Counted from the stretch's first letter, positions 1 to 6,457 are shown. The stretch is 11,406 nucleotides of DNA from Pseudomonadota bacterium (GCA_023433835.1 JAEYTW010000736.1:1-11406); one strand, 5' to 3'. Notes: a model not told the origin generated them from the letters alone. Numbers and translations: made by a program.

Positions 1-9
1 ACACACAAA

Positions 10-49
10 CCCCCCCCCCCGGGCCCGGGGGCCCCCCCGCCCCCCCCCC
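10..49. repeat. C/G homopolymer tract at the left edge
   Basis: An 11-base C run (10-20), then GGG, CCC, GGGGG, seven C, one G and ten C. Positions 16-31 form a perfect C5G3/C3G5 palindrome. The tract is immediately downstream of rpsR on the minus strand, where rplI (L9) usually follows in bacteria. No gene can be read in it. It may be a genuine low-complexity spacer or terminator-like structure, or a poorly resolved contig end; the sequence alone does not decide. Confidence 0.7.
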
Positions 50-57
50 AGCCGGGT

Positions 58-318
58 TCAGCGGATCACGTAGGGGAGCAGAGCGAGCTGACGGGCCCGC
101 TTGATCGCCTGCGCCAACTCACGCTGCTTCTTCGCCGACACCGCGGTGATGCGGCTCGGGACGATCTTGCCGCGCTCCGAGATGAAGCGGGACAGCAGCT
201 TGACGTCCATGTAGTTGATCTTCGGCGCGTTGGCGCCCGAGAACGGACAGGTCTTGCGGCGACGGAAGAACGGACGGCGCGCCGGGGTGGCCGAGCGCGA
301 AACGACTTGCGGCATCAT
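58..318 (-). CDS. rpsR: 30S ribosomal protein S18
   Basis: Small-subunit ribosomal protein S18 (86 aa) binds the platform of the 30S subunit as a heterodimer with S6. Visible hallmarks are the RRPFFRRRKTCPF block near residues 14-26 and the YMDVKLLSRFISERGKI segment in the middle. The C-terminal half is basic (SRITAVSAKKQRELAQAIKR). Length fits the family. Two consecutive ATG codons open the frame. An AAGGAGG Shine-Dalgarno lies about 9 nt before the first and 12 nt before the second, so the first is preferred. The A of that ATG is also the last base of the rpsF stop codon (TGATG), so the two are translationally coupled. The usual third gene, rplI, would lie beyond the left edge and is not seen. 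Confidence 0.98.
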   Translation of the reverse strand: MMPQVVSRSATPARRPFFRRRKTCPFSGANAPKINYMDVKLLSRFISERGKIVPSRITAVSAKKQRELAQAIKRARQLALLPYVIR

Positions 319-773
319 CAGGCGAGCCCTCCTTCGGAACCGGCGTCACGGTCGCGGCGCGGGCCGCGGTCGCCACGATCACCACGGTCGCCGCGATCCC
401 CACGGGGGCCGCGGTCGCCACGATCGCCGCGGTCGCCACGATCGTCGCGGGCGCGGCTCTGCAGCATGGCCGACGGGCCATCCTCGAGCTCTTCGACGCG
501 CACGGTCAGGAAGCGCAGGATGTCTTCGTTGAGGCGCTGGTTACGCTCCAGCTCCTGCATCGCCGCCGCCGGGGCGTCGATGTTGAAGAGGACGTAGTGC
601 CCCTTGCGGTTCTTCTTGACGCGGTAGGCCAAGCTGCGCAGGCCCCACATCTCGACTTTCTTGATTTCGCCGCCTTGCGCCTTGACGATCTCGTTGAACT
701 GCTCAACGAGAGTCTCGACCTGCTGGGCCGAGATGTCCTGGCGGGCGATGAACACGTTCTCGTAGAACGCCAT
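318..773 (-). CDS. rpsF: 30S ribosomal protein S6 with RGD-repeat tail
   Basis: Ribosomal protein S6 (151 aa), the partner of S18 on the 30S platform. The family core covers residues 1-100: MAFYENVFIARQDIS at the start, the MWGLRSLAYRVKKNRKGHYV strand region near 42-61, and LNEDILRFLTVRVEE near 81-95. The ATG at 773 is chosen because it begins this conserved sequence and has an AAGGAG site 9-10 nt upstream. The frame is open to 869, but that extension resembles nothing in S6 and would run through the leader. Residues 109-143 are an Arg/Gly/Asp tail of seven RGD and two RGP triplets. C-terminal extensions vary among S6 proteins, but so regular a tail is notable. First gene of the rpsF-rpsR operon. 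Confidence 0.97.
   Translation of the reverse strand: MAFYENVFIARQDISAQQVETLVEQFNEIVKAQGGEIKKVEMWGLRSLAYRVKKNRKGHYVLFNIDAPAAAMQELERNQRLNEDILRFLTVRVEELEDGPSAMLQSRARDDRGDRGDRGDRGPRGDRGDRGDRGDRGPRRDRDAGSEGGLA
345..449 (-). repeat. 9-nt degenerate repeat encoding the RGD/RGP tail of S6
   Basis: Tandem CG(T/C/G)GG(C/A/G)GA(C/T)-type units, three codons long, encode three RGD, one RGP, four RGD, one RGP and then RRD-RD. Codon third positions differ between units. This argues that the protein sequence has been kept while the DNA drifted, rather than the repeat being one recent slippage event. Everything lies inside rpsF. Confidence 0.85.
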
Positions 774-800
774 CGTCTCGCTCTCCTTCTGGCTTTTAAC

Positions 801-842
801 GGCTCGGTGCCGGCCGACCATCGGACAACGGCAGAACGAGCC
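801..842 (-). promoter_or_regulatory. rpsF leader hairpin, candidate S6:S18 autoregulatory element
   Basis: Read on the minus strand, GGCTCG (842-837) pairs with CGAGCC (806-801), TGCCG (833-829) with CGGCA (812-808), and CCGA (824-821) with TCGG (817-814) around a TGG loop. The internal loops are TTC/C and TTGT/C. The element ends about a dozen bases before the rpsF Shine-Dalgarno. Many bacteria carry an rpsF leader that binds the S6:S18 dimer and mimics its 16S rRNA site, with a conserved CCG. This position and shape fit such an element, but the exact consensus match was not verified. Confidence 0.5.
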
Positions 843-844
843 TA

Positions 845-867
845 GCCGGCCCTTCAAGGGGGCCGGC
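845..867 (-). promoter_or_regulatory. second stem-loop in the rpsF leader
   Basis: GCCGGCCC (845-852) and GGGCCGGC (860-867) form a perfect 8-bp stem with a 7-base loop. It lies just downstream of the predicted rpsF transcription start and upstream of the candidate S6:S18 element. No T run follows it on either strand, so it is not a simple terminator. Role unknown. Confidence 0.4.
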
Positions 868-880
868 AAGGAGCGGGCGC

Positions 881-908
881 ACTATACACAGGGGGCCATC
901 GGACGCAA
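881..908 (-). promoter_or_regulatory. predicted rpsF-rpsR promoter
   Basis: On the minus strand, TTGCGT (908-903), a 16-base spacer and TATAGT (886-881) resemble a housekeeping sigma factor promoter. Transcription would begin near 875 and give a leader of about 100 nt holding the two stem-loops. Confidence 0.5.
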
Positions 909-910
909 GG

Positions 911-938
911 AAAACCGCCGGACCGATTCGGCCGGCGG
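911..938 (-). terminator. GC-rich palindrome with T tract, terminator-like on the minus strand
   Basis: CCGCCGG (915-921) is an inverted repeat of CCGGCGG (932-938), with a further CCG/CGG pair inside around ATT. On the minus strand it is followed by TTTTCCTT. It would end leftward transcription just before the rpsF promoter. Since fabD runs rightward, no obvious transcript needs ending here, so it may have another role. Confidence 0.3.
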
Positions 939-1036
939 CCAGGACCCTTTCCAGTCTTCGCCGGCTTCATGCCCGGATATGATGCCGCGGCGGCCCGCAA
1001 CGACTAGCCAGGTCCATGATTTATAATGGGTTGGAC

Positions 1037-1064
1037 TTGACAGGGCCAGGGTCGCCGTTATGAC
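1037..1064 (+). promoter_or_regulatory. predicted fabD promoter
   Basis: A consensus TTGACA (1037-1042), a 16-base spacer and TATGAC (1059-1064) form a good housekeeping-type promoter. The -10 covers an upstream in-frame ATG at 1060, so that codon could not be a start in this transcript. A consensus TATAAT at 1022-1027 lies just upstream but has no good -35 and is a weaker alternative. Confidence 0.55.
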
Positions 1065-1098
1065 TGGCCGCGCCGCAATTCAGGGAGCATTCCAGCGC

Positions 1099-2040
1099 AT
1101 GGCCAACGCTTTCGTCTTTCCGGGTCAGGGTTCCCAGGCCGTCGGCATGGGCCGCGAGCTTGCCGAGGCTTTCCCCGTCGCCCGCCATCTCTTCGAGGAA
1201 GTCGACGACGCGCTGAGCCAGAAGCTGTCGACCCTGATGTTCGAAGGGCCGGAAGACCAGTTGACGCTGACCGAGAATGCCCAGCCGGCGCTGATGGCCG
1301 TGAGCCTTGCCACCCTGCGGGTGCTGGAGGCCGAGGGTGGCCTCGACCTCGCCGCCAAGGGCGCCTTCGTCGCCGGGCATTCGCTGGGCGAATACTCGGC
1401 CCTGGCCGCCGCCGGCGCCTTCTCGGTGGCCGATGCCGCCCGCCTGTTGAAACGGCGGGGCCTTGCCATGCAGCGCGCCGTGCCGGTCGGCGTCGGCGCG
1501 ATGGCGGCGCTGCTCGGCGCCGAATTGCCGCTGGCCGAGGAACTGGCGGCTGCTGCTGCCAGCGACCAGGTCTGCGCGGCCGCCAACGACAATGGCGGCG
1601 GCCAGGTCGTCCTGTCCGGCCACAAGGAAGCCATCGACCGCCTGCCGGAACTGGCAAAGGCGCGCGGCGTCAAGCGGGTGATGCCGTTGTCGGTCTCCGC
1701 CCCGTTCCATTGCGCGCTGATGCAGCCGGCGGCCGACGAGATGCAGGAGGCGCTGGCCAGGATCGCCATCGCCCCGCCGCGCCTGCCGGTGGTGGCCAAC
1801 GTCACCGCGCGGGCCGAATCGGATCCGGAAGCGATCCGCGACCTTCTGGTCCGTCAGGTCACCGGCCTGGTCCGCTGGCGCGAAAGCGTGCTGTGGCTCA
1901 AGGAACAGGGTGTGGCCACGCTGATCGAACTGGGCCAGGGCAAGGTCCTGTCCGGCCTGGTCAAGCGCATCGACAAGGAAATGACCGGCGTCGCCTGCGG
2001 CACCCCGGCCGATGTCGAAACCCTTCTCAAGCAGATCTGA
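1099..2040 (+). CDS. fabD: malonyl-CoA:ACP transacylase
   Basis: FabD (313 aa) transfers malonyl from CoA to the phosphopantetheine of ACP and so supplies extender units for type II fatty acid synthesis in the cytoplasm. The N-terminal FPGQGSQ motif is at residues 7-13. The nucleophile elbow GHSLGEY is at 93-99, with catalytic Ser95. The RRG Arg near 120 fits the substrate carboxylate-binding Arg, and APFHCALM carries the partner His204. Length matches the family. The ATG at 1099 is chosen because family members begin a few residues before FPGQGSQ, because GGGAG lies upstream at 1083-1087, and because the predicted promoter -10 overlaps the alternative ATG at 1060. fabG follows after 10 nt, so the two are probably cotranscribed. 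Confidence 0.97.
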   Translation: MANAFVFPGQGSQAVGMGRELAEAFPVARHLFEEVDDALSQKLSTLMFEGPEDQLTLTENAQPALMAVSLATLRVLEAEGGLDLAAKGAFVAGHSLGEYSALAAAGAFSVADAARLLKRRGLAMQRAVPVGVGAMAALLGAELPLAEELAAAAASDQVCAAANDNGGGQVVLSGHKEAIDRLPELAKARGVKRVMPLSVSAPFHCALMQPAADEMQEALARIAIAPPRLPVVANVTARAESDPEAIRDLLVRQVTGLVRWRESVLWLKEQGVATLIELGQGKVLSGLVKRIDKEMTGVACGTPADVETLLKQI

Positions 2041-2050
2041 GGCCCGATCC

Positions 2051-2788
2051 ATGTTCGACCTGACCGGCAAGACCGCGCTTGTCACCGGCGCCTCCGGCGG
2101 TATCGGCGGCAGCATCGCCCGCGCGCTGCATGCCCAGGGCGCGACCGTCGGCCTCTCCGGCACCCGGCGCGAGGCGCTCGAGGCGCTGGCGGCCGACCTC
2201 GGCAGCCGCGCCCACGTCCTGCCCTGCAACCTCGCCGATGCCGCCCAGGTCGAGGGGCTGGTGGGCGAGGCCGAGAAGGCGATGGGCCAGCTCGACATCC
2301 TCGTCAACAATGCCGGCCTGACCCGCGACGGCCTCGCCATGCGCATGAAGGACGAGGACTGGCAGGCGGTGATCGACGTCAATCTCGGCGCCGCCTTCAA
2401 GCTGGCCCGCGGGGCGATGCGCGGCATGATGAAGCGCCGCTGGGGCCGTATCATCTCGATCACCTCGGTGGTCGGCGTAACCGGCAATCCCGGCCAGGCG
2501 AACTATGCCGCCTCCAAGGCGGGGCTGATCGGCATGTCGAAGTCGCTGGCCGCCGAGCTTGCCTCGCGCAACATCACCGTCAATTGCGTGGCCCCCGGCT
2601 TCATCGCCACCGCGATGACCGATGCCCTGGACGACAAGCAGAAAGAGGGCATCACCGCGCGGATCCCGATGGGCCGGATGGGCGCGCCCGACGAGATCGC
2701 GGCGGCCGTGGTCTATCTCGCCTCGCCGGAAGCCGGCTACGTCACCGGCCACACCGTGCACGTCAACGGCGGCATGGCGATGCCGTGA
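2051..2788 (+). CDS. fabG: 3-oxoacyl-ACP reductase
   Basis: FabG (245 aa) is the NADPH-dependent short-chain dehydrogenase that reduces 3-oxoacyl-ACP to (R)-3-hydroxyacyl-ACP in fatty acid elongation. The Rossmann TGASGGIG motif is at residues 12-19 and NNAG at 86-89. The catalytic set is visible as Ser139 (in SITSVVG), Tyr152 and Lys156 (in NYAASK). The C-terminus GYVTGHTVHVNGGM is typical of FabG. The ATG at 2051 begins the normal FDLTGKTALVTG start. Its Shine-Dalgarno TGAGG overlaps the fabD stop codon 8 nt upstream, which couples the genes. Many SDRs resemble FabG, but the place between fabD and acpP makes the assignment firm. Confidence 0.97.
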   Translation: MFDLTGKTALVTGASGGIGGSIARALHAQGATVGLSGTRREALEALAADLGSRAHVLPCNLADAAQVEGLVGEAEKAMGQLDILVNNAGLTRDGLAMRMKDEDWQAVIDVNLGAAFKLARGAMRGMMKRRWGRIISITSVVGVTGNPGQANYAASKAGLIGMSKSLAAELASRNITVNCVAPGFIATAMTDALDDKQKEGITARIPMGRMGAPDEIAAAVVYLASPEAGYVTGHTVHVNGGMAMP

Positions 2789-2833
2789 GCCCGCGCCCCG
2801 GGACCCCGCCAGGGAACCTTGGGGGGCCTAGCT

Positions 2834-2861
2834 TTGCTTTCGCGGTGCTTTATGGTATCTA
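2834..2861 (+). promoter_or_regulatory. predicted acpP promoter
   Basis: TTGCTT (2834-2839), a 16-base spacer and TATCTA (2856-2861) sit in the 178-bp gap between fabG and acpP, the longest gap inside the fab block. Transcription would begin near 2868 and leave a leader of about 100 nt. acpP commonly has its own strong promoter in other bacteria, which fits. The match to consensus is only fair. Confidence 0.4.
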
Positions 2862-2966
2862 GCCGCCGCTTTTCGCCTGAGCGCGTGCCCGGCTCAGGGG
2901 GGACTTGGAGTCGCCGACGGGCGCGTGGTTTGGACTGAAAACTTAAACGAGACAAGGATCCTACAA

Positions 2967-3203
2967 ATGAGCGATATCGCCGATCGGGTGAAGAAGATTG
3001 TCGTCGAACATCTCGGCGTCGAGGAAGACAAGGTCACCGAGGCCGCCAGCTTCATCGACGATCTGGGCGCCGACAGCCTCGACACCGTCGAGCTGGTCAT
3101 GGCGTTCGAGGAAGAGTTCGGCGTCGAGATCCCGGACGATGCGGCGGAGAAGATCCTGACCGTCAAGGACGCGATCGACTACATCAAGGCGCACGCGGGC
3201 TGA
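2967..3203 (+). CDS. acpP: acyl carrier protein
   Basis: AcpP (78 aa) is the small acidic four-helix protein that carries growing acyl chains on a phosphopantetheine arm. The attachment site is the DSL motif at residues 36-38 (Ser37) within DDLGADSLDTVE, followed by the acidic recognition helix ELVMAFEEEFG. Length and composition are normal for the family. The ATG at 2967 is used because it gives the standard MSDIADRVKKIV start and has an AAGGA site 8 nt upstream. The in-frame extension to 2925 has no ACP-like sequence. It sits between fabG and fabF as in many proteobacteria. The stop codon lies in the loop of a hairpin at 3194-3212. Confidence 0.98.
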   Translation: MSDIADRVKKIVVEHLGVEEDKVTEAASFIDDLGADSLDTVELVMAFEEEFGVEIPDDAAEKILTVKDAIDYIKAHAG

Positions 3204-3212
3204 TAGCCCGCG
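3194..3212 (+). promoter_or_regulatory. hairpin spanning the acpP stop codon
   Basis: CGCGGGC (3194-3200), loop TGATA (3201-3205) and GCCCGCG (3206-3212) form a perfect 7-bp stem with the acpP stop in the loop. No T tract follows, so it is not a standard terminator. It could stabilise the 3' end of a short acpP mRNA or partly stop transcription into fabF. Confidence 0.5.
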
Positions 3213-3234
3213 CCCGCCTGAACGGGAGCACCGG

Positions 3235-4509
3235 ATGCGACGAGTCGTCGTCACCGGCCTCGGCCTCGTAACGCCGCTGGCGTGCGGGGTCGAGGCGACC
3301 TGGAAGCGTCTGATCGCCGGCGAATCCGGCATCGGGCGGATCCGCCGCTTCGACGCCAGCAACCTGCCGGCGCAGATTGCGGGCGAAGTGAAGCTGGCCG
3401 CCTGGGAAGGGGCCGCGGACGACGCCTTCCGGGCGGAAGACTGGATGGAGCACAAGGAGCTGAAGCGCGTCGACGATTTCATCGTCTTCGGCGTTTCCGC
3501 CGCCACCCAGGCCCTGCGCGATTCCGGCTGGACGCCCGCGACCGAAGAACAACGCTGCCGCACCGGCGTGCTGATCGGTTCCGGCATCGGCGGCCTGCCG
3601 GGCATCGAGGAAGCCTCGCTCCTGCTTAAGGAGAAGGGGCCGCGGCGCATCAGCCCGTTCTTCGTGCCGGGCCGGCTGATCAACCTGATTTCCGGCTACA
3701 CCTCGATCATGCACGGGCTGAAAGGCCCGAACCATGCCGTGGTGACCGCCTGCTCGACGGGGGCGCACGCGATCGGCGACGCCGCCCGGCTGATCATGTG
3801 GGACGATGCCGACGTCATGGTGGCCGGCGGGGCGGAGGCTGCGATCAGCCCGCTCGGCATGGCCGGGTTCTGCGCGGCGCGCGCGCTGTCGACCGGTTAC
3901 AACGACCGGCCGGAAGCAGGCTCGCGCCCGTGGGACGAAGGCCGCGACGGCTTCGTCATGGGTGAGGGTGCCGGCTGCGTCGTGCTCGAGGAATACGAGC
4001 ATGCCAAGAAGCGCGGCGCCACGATCTATGGCGAGATCATCGGCTATGGCCTGTCGGGCGATGCCCATCACATCACCGCCCCGGCGGAAGATGGCGACGG
4101 CGCGTTCCGCTGCATGTCGATGGCGATGAAGCGTGCGGGCATCAGCCCGGACGAGGTCGATTACGTCAATGCCCACGGCACGTCGACGCCGTTGGGCGAC
4201 GAGATCGAACTCGGCGCGATCAAGCGCGTCTTCGGCAATTCGGTCGCCCGGATGTCGATGTCGTCGACCAAGTCGTCGATCGGACATCTGCTCGGGGCCG
4301 CCGGCGCGGTCGAGGCGATCTTCTCGATCCTGGCGATGCGCGACAATATCGTCCCGCCGACCCTGAACCTCGAGAATCCCTGCGCCACCGCCGACGGCGT
4401 CGATCTGGTGCCGGGCAAGGCGAAGGAGCGCGAGGTGCGCGCCGTGCTGTCGAACTCGTTCGGCTTCGGCGGCACCAATGCGACGCTGGTAATGAAGAAA
4501 GTGGCGTAA
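3235..4509 (+). CDS. fabF: 3-oxoacyl-ACP synthase II
   Basis: FabF (424 aa) condenses malonyl-ACP with acyl-ACP and extends the chain by two carbons. It has the thiolase fold with the Cys-His-His set of the elongating synthases: Cys173 in VTACSTGAHAIG, His314 in NAHGTSTPLGD, and His351 in STKSSIGHLLGAAGA with Lys346. The C-terminal SNSFGFGGTNA loop carries the Phe gate and glycine stretch. The length is slightly above the roughly 410 residues of E. coli FabF. The ATG at 3235 has GGGAG 6 nt upstream and gives the expected MRRVVVTGLGLVTP start. The gene follows acpP after 31 nt and precedes mltG by 7 nt. FabB is a possible alternative, but the context and Cys-region sequence favour FabF. Confidence 0.97.
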   Translation: MRRVVVTGLGLVTPLACGVEATWKRLIAGESGIGRIRRFDASNLPAQIAGEVKLAAWEGAADDAFRAEDWMEHKELKRVDDFIVFGVSAATQALRDSGWTPATEEQRCRTGVLIGSGIGGLPGIEEASLLLKEKGPRRISPFFVPGRLINLISGYTSIMHGLKGPNHAVVTACSTGAHAIGDAARLIMWDDADVMVAGGAEAAISPLGMAGFCAARALSTGYNDRPEAGSRPWDEGRDGFVMGEGAGCVVLEEYEHAKKRGATIYGEIIGYGLSGDAHHITAPAEDGDGAFRCMSMAMKRAGISPDEVDYVNAHGTSTPLGDEIELGAIKRVFGNSVARMSMSSTKSSIGHLLGAAGAVEAIFSILAMRDNIVPPTLNLENPCATADGVDLVPGKAKEREVRAVLSNSFGFGGTNATLVMKKVA

Positions 4510-4516
4510 CGCCCCG

Positions 4517-5509
4517 ATGGGCAGCGCGCTTTCGGCACTGTTCGCGGCCGTCATCCTGTTCGGGGTGGCGGCCGCAGCCGTTCTGGGCTGGGGCTGGTCG
4601 GAATTCAACGCGCCGGGCCCGCTGACCGAGGAGCGCACGGTCGTCGTGCCGCGCGGCTCGAACGTCCTCGACACCGCAATGCTGCTGCAGAACCGCGGCG
4701 TGCTGCGCCAGCCCTGGGTGCTGACCGCGGTGGCGCTGTCGCGCGGCGACGAGAAACGGATCAAGGCCGGCGAATATCGCTTCGCCGCCGGCATTTCCGA
4801 GGCCGGCATCCTGGCCATGCTGGTCGCCGGCCAGGTGGTGCAGCATCGCCTGACCATTCCGGAAGGCTTGACCGTGCGCCAGATCGCCCGGCTGGTCTCG
4901 GAGGCCGATTTCCTCACCGGCGAAGTGCCGCTCGGCCCGCCCGAAGGCAGCCTGCTGCCCGAAACCTATTTCTTCCAGCGCGGCGACACCCGCGCCCAGG
5001 CCTTCGACCGGATGCGCCGGGCGATGTCGCTGGTGCTGGACGATGCCTGGGCCAAGCGCGAGGACGGCCTGCCGCTCAAGACCCCGGCCGACGCGATCAT
5101 CCTGGCCTCGATCGTCGAGCGCGAGACGGCCGTGCCGGCCGAACGGCCGCAGGTGGCCGGCGTCTTCTACAATCGGCTGGCCCGCGGCATGAAGCTGCAA
5201 TCGGATCCGACGGTGATCTATGGCGTGTCGAACGGCCTGGGGGTGCTGGATCGCGACCTCACGCGCGCCGATCTCGACGGCGATTCCCGCTGGAACACCT
5301 ATCGCATCGCCGGGCTGCCGCCGACGCCGATCGCCAATGTCGGCCGCGCCTCGCTCGATGCCGTGCTGCACCCGGCCAAGACCAAGGCGCTGTATTTCGT
5401 CGCCGACGGCGATGGCGGCCATGCCTTCGCCGAGACGCTGGACCAGCACAACCGCAACGTCACCCGCTGGCGCCAGCGCCAGTCGGCCCAGCCGCAGCCG
5501 GCGCAGTAG
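4517..5509 (+). CDS. mltG: endolytic murein transglycosylase MltG (YceG family)
   Basis: MltG (330 aa) is an inner-membrane lytic transglycosylase that cuts new glycan strands in the periplasm and is thought to set strand length. One membrane anchor spans residues about 5-26, with the rest periplasmic. A LysM-like region follows (VVPRGSNVLDTAMLL, near 44-57; EGLTVRQIARLV near 116-127). The YceG core holds SLLPETYFF (145-153), ASIVERETA (197-205) with likely catalytic Glu201, and YNRLARGMKLQSDPTVIYG (218-236), ending with GLPPTPIAN. The start has no strong Shine-Dalgarno and lies 7 nt after fabF, so translation is probably coupled. The last 50 bp overlap the 3' end of the convergent LysR gene. 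In many alphaproteobacteria yicC and gmk come next; here they are absent. Confidence 0.95.
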   Translation: MGSALSALFAAVILFGVAAAAVLGWGWSEFNAPGPLTEERTVVVPRGSNVLDTAMLLQNRGVLRQPWVLTAVALSRGDEKRIKAGEYRFAAGISEAGILAMLVAGQVVQHRLTIPEGLTVRQIARLVSEADFLTGEVPLGPPEGSLLPETYFFQRGDTRAQAFDRMRRAMSLVLDDAWAKREDGLPLKTPADAIILASIVERETAVPAERPQVAGVFYNRLARGMKLQSDPTVIYGVSNGLGVLDRDLTRADLDGDSRWNTYRIAGLPPTPIANVGRASLDAVLHPAKTKALYFVADGDGGHAFAETLDQHNRNVTRWRQRQSAQPQPAQ

Positions 5510-6380
5510 CAGCCCCTTCCTGTTCCAGCCAGTCGCAGAACGCCTGCGCCACCGGATGCGGCTCGGATCGCGGCGGCAGGATCCAGCAATAGCCCGACGC
5601 GGTCACTTCCGGCCGCGGAAACGGCGTCACCAGGCGGCCGGCGGCCAGATCGTCGGCAATGATCGGCAGGGCGCCCAGAGCGACGCCGAGGCCGTCGATG
5701 GCGGCCTGCAGCACCAGGTAATAGTGATCGAAGCGCTGGCGGTGGCACCCGGTGGCCTGGGGCAGTCCGGCCGCCTGCAGCCAGCGGCCCCAGCCTTGCT
5801 GCCGTCGGGGCGATTCCAACAGCACCTGGGCGCCGAGATCGGCCGGCCGGGGCAACGCGGCGCGCAGGGCCGGGCTGCAGACCGGCAGTTCACGCTCGAC
5901 GAGGAAACCGCGTGCCTGCCAGCCCGCCGGCACTGCCGTCTCGCGCCGCACCGCGATGTCGAACCCCTCGCCATGGCCGAGCGGCCGTTCGGAGGTGACC
6001 AGCTGCAGTTCGACCCCGGGATGGCGCTGCTGGAACCGGCTGAGCCGGGGCAGCAGCCAGCGCATGGTGAAGGTCGGCAGCGCGTCGATCACCAGCCGCA
6101 CGCTACCGGTCGTCTCGATCAGCCGCTGGGTCGCCGCCGCGATGCCGTCGAGGGCGAGCTGAACCGCGACGAGGTAGTCGCGCCCGCGCTCGTTCAACTG
6201 CACTCGCCGGCCCAGGCGGTCGAACAGCGTCGTGCCGACCCAGTCCTCGAGGGTCTGAAGCTGACGGCTGACGGCACCATGGGTCACGCCCAGTGCGTCG
6301 GCAGCTGCTGAAAAGCTGCCATGGCGGGCGGCGGCCTCGAAGGCTTTCAGCGCATTCAGCGGCGGCAGCTTGCGTTCCAT
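5460..6380 (-). CDS. LysR-family transcriptional regulator, GcvA type
   Basis: A LysR-type regulator (306 aa). The start KLPPLNALKAFEAAARHGSF is typical of the GcvA-like subgroup. The winged helix-turn-helix covers residues 1-65, with the recognition region SFSAAADALGVTHGAVSRQL near 22-41. The effector-binding domain runs from about 90 to 290. The last 20 residues are an Ala/Gly/Pro tail, encoded in the stretch that overlaps mltG on the other strand. The ATG at 6380 fits the family N-terminus but has no properly spaced Shine-Dalgarno; a palindrome begins 2 bp upstream. The gene diverges from the chrA pair, a usual layout for a LysR regulator and its target. The inducer is unknown. It probably also represses itself, since its operator would cover its own translation start region. 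Confidence 0.93.
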   Translation of the reverse strand: MERKLPPLNALKAFEAAARHGSFSAAADALGVTHGAVSRQLQTLEDWVGTTLFDRLGRRVQLNERGRDYLVAVQLALDGIAAATQRLIETTGSVRLVIDALPTFTMRWLLPRLSRFQQRHPGVELQLVTSERPLGHGEGFDIAVRRETAVPAGWQARGFLVERELPVCSPALRAALPRPADLGAQVLLESPRRQQGWGRWLQAAGLPQATGCHRQRFDHYYLVLQAAIDGLGVALGALPIIADDLAAGRLVTPFPRPEVTASGYCWILPPRSEPHPVAQAFCDWLEQEGAATAPAAAGPTGAGASG

Positions 6381-6382
6381 CC

Positions 6383-6401
6383 TTGTGAGGATAACTCACA
6401 A
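6383..6401. promoter_or_regulatory. LysR-type operator palindrome
   Basis: TTGTGAGGATAACTCACAA is a perfect 7-bp inverted repeat around GATAA. It contains TGAG-N5-CTCA, which has the T-N11-A spacing of LysR-family boxes. It lies in the 77-bp gap between the regulator and the first chrA gene, 2 bp from the regulator's ATG. A possible -10 for the chrA genes (TATTAC, 6412-6417) lies just to the right without a good -35, consistent with an activator-dependent promoter. Confidence 0.7.
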
Positions 6402-6457
6402 AGCTCGCCAGTATTACTCGTTTTGTCGCGCGCGGGCCCGGCCGTATTGCTGTTGCC

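Noticed and set aside
1021..2487. Long open minus-strand frame (about 490 codons) across fabD and fabG
   Set aside because: It is antisense to two well-conserved genes and has no family-like motifs. Long antisense frames are common in GC-rich coding DNA.
2789..2835. Possible terminator after fabG
   Set aside because: Only an imperfect C-run/G-run pairing with wobble pairs is seen, and no T tract follows.
3184..4917. Long open minus-strand frame (about 580 codons) across fabF and mltG
   Set aside because: A shadow of fabF codon bias: rich in Arg, Ala, Gly and His with no recognisable domain.
6383..6401. Likeness to the lac operator (TTGTGAG and GATAAC)
   Set aside because: The site is a perfect palindrome next to a LysR gene. 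There is no LacI-family gene nearby, and the likeness is probably chance.
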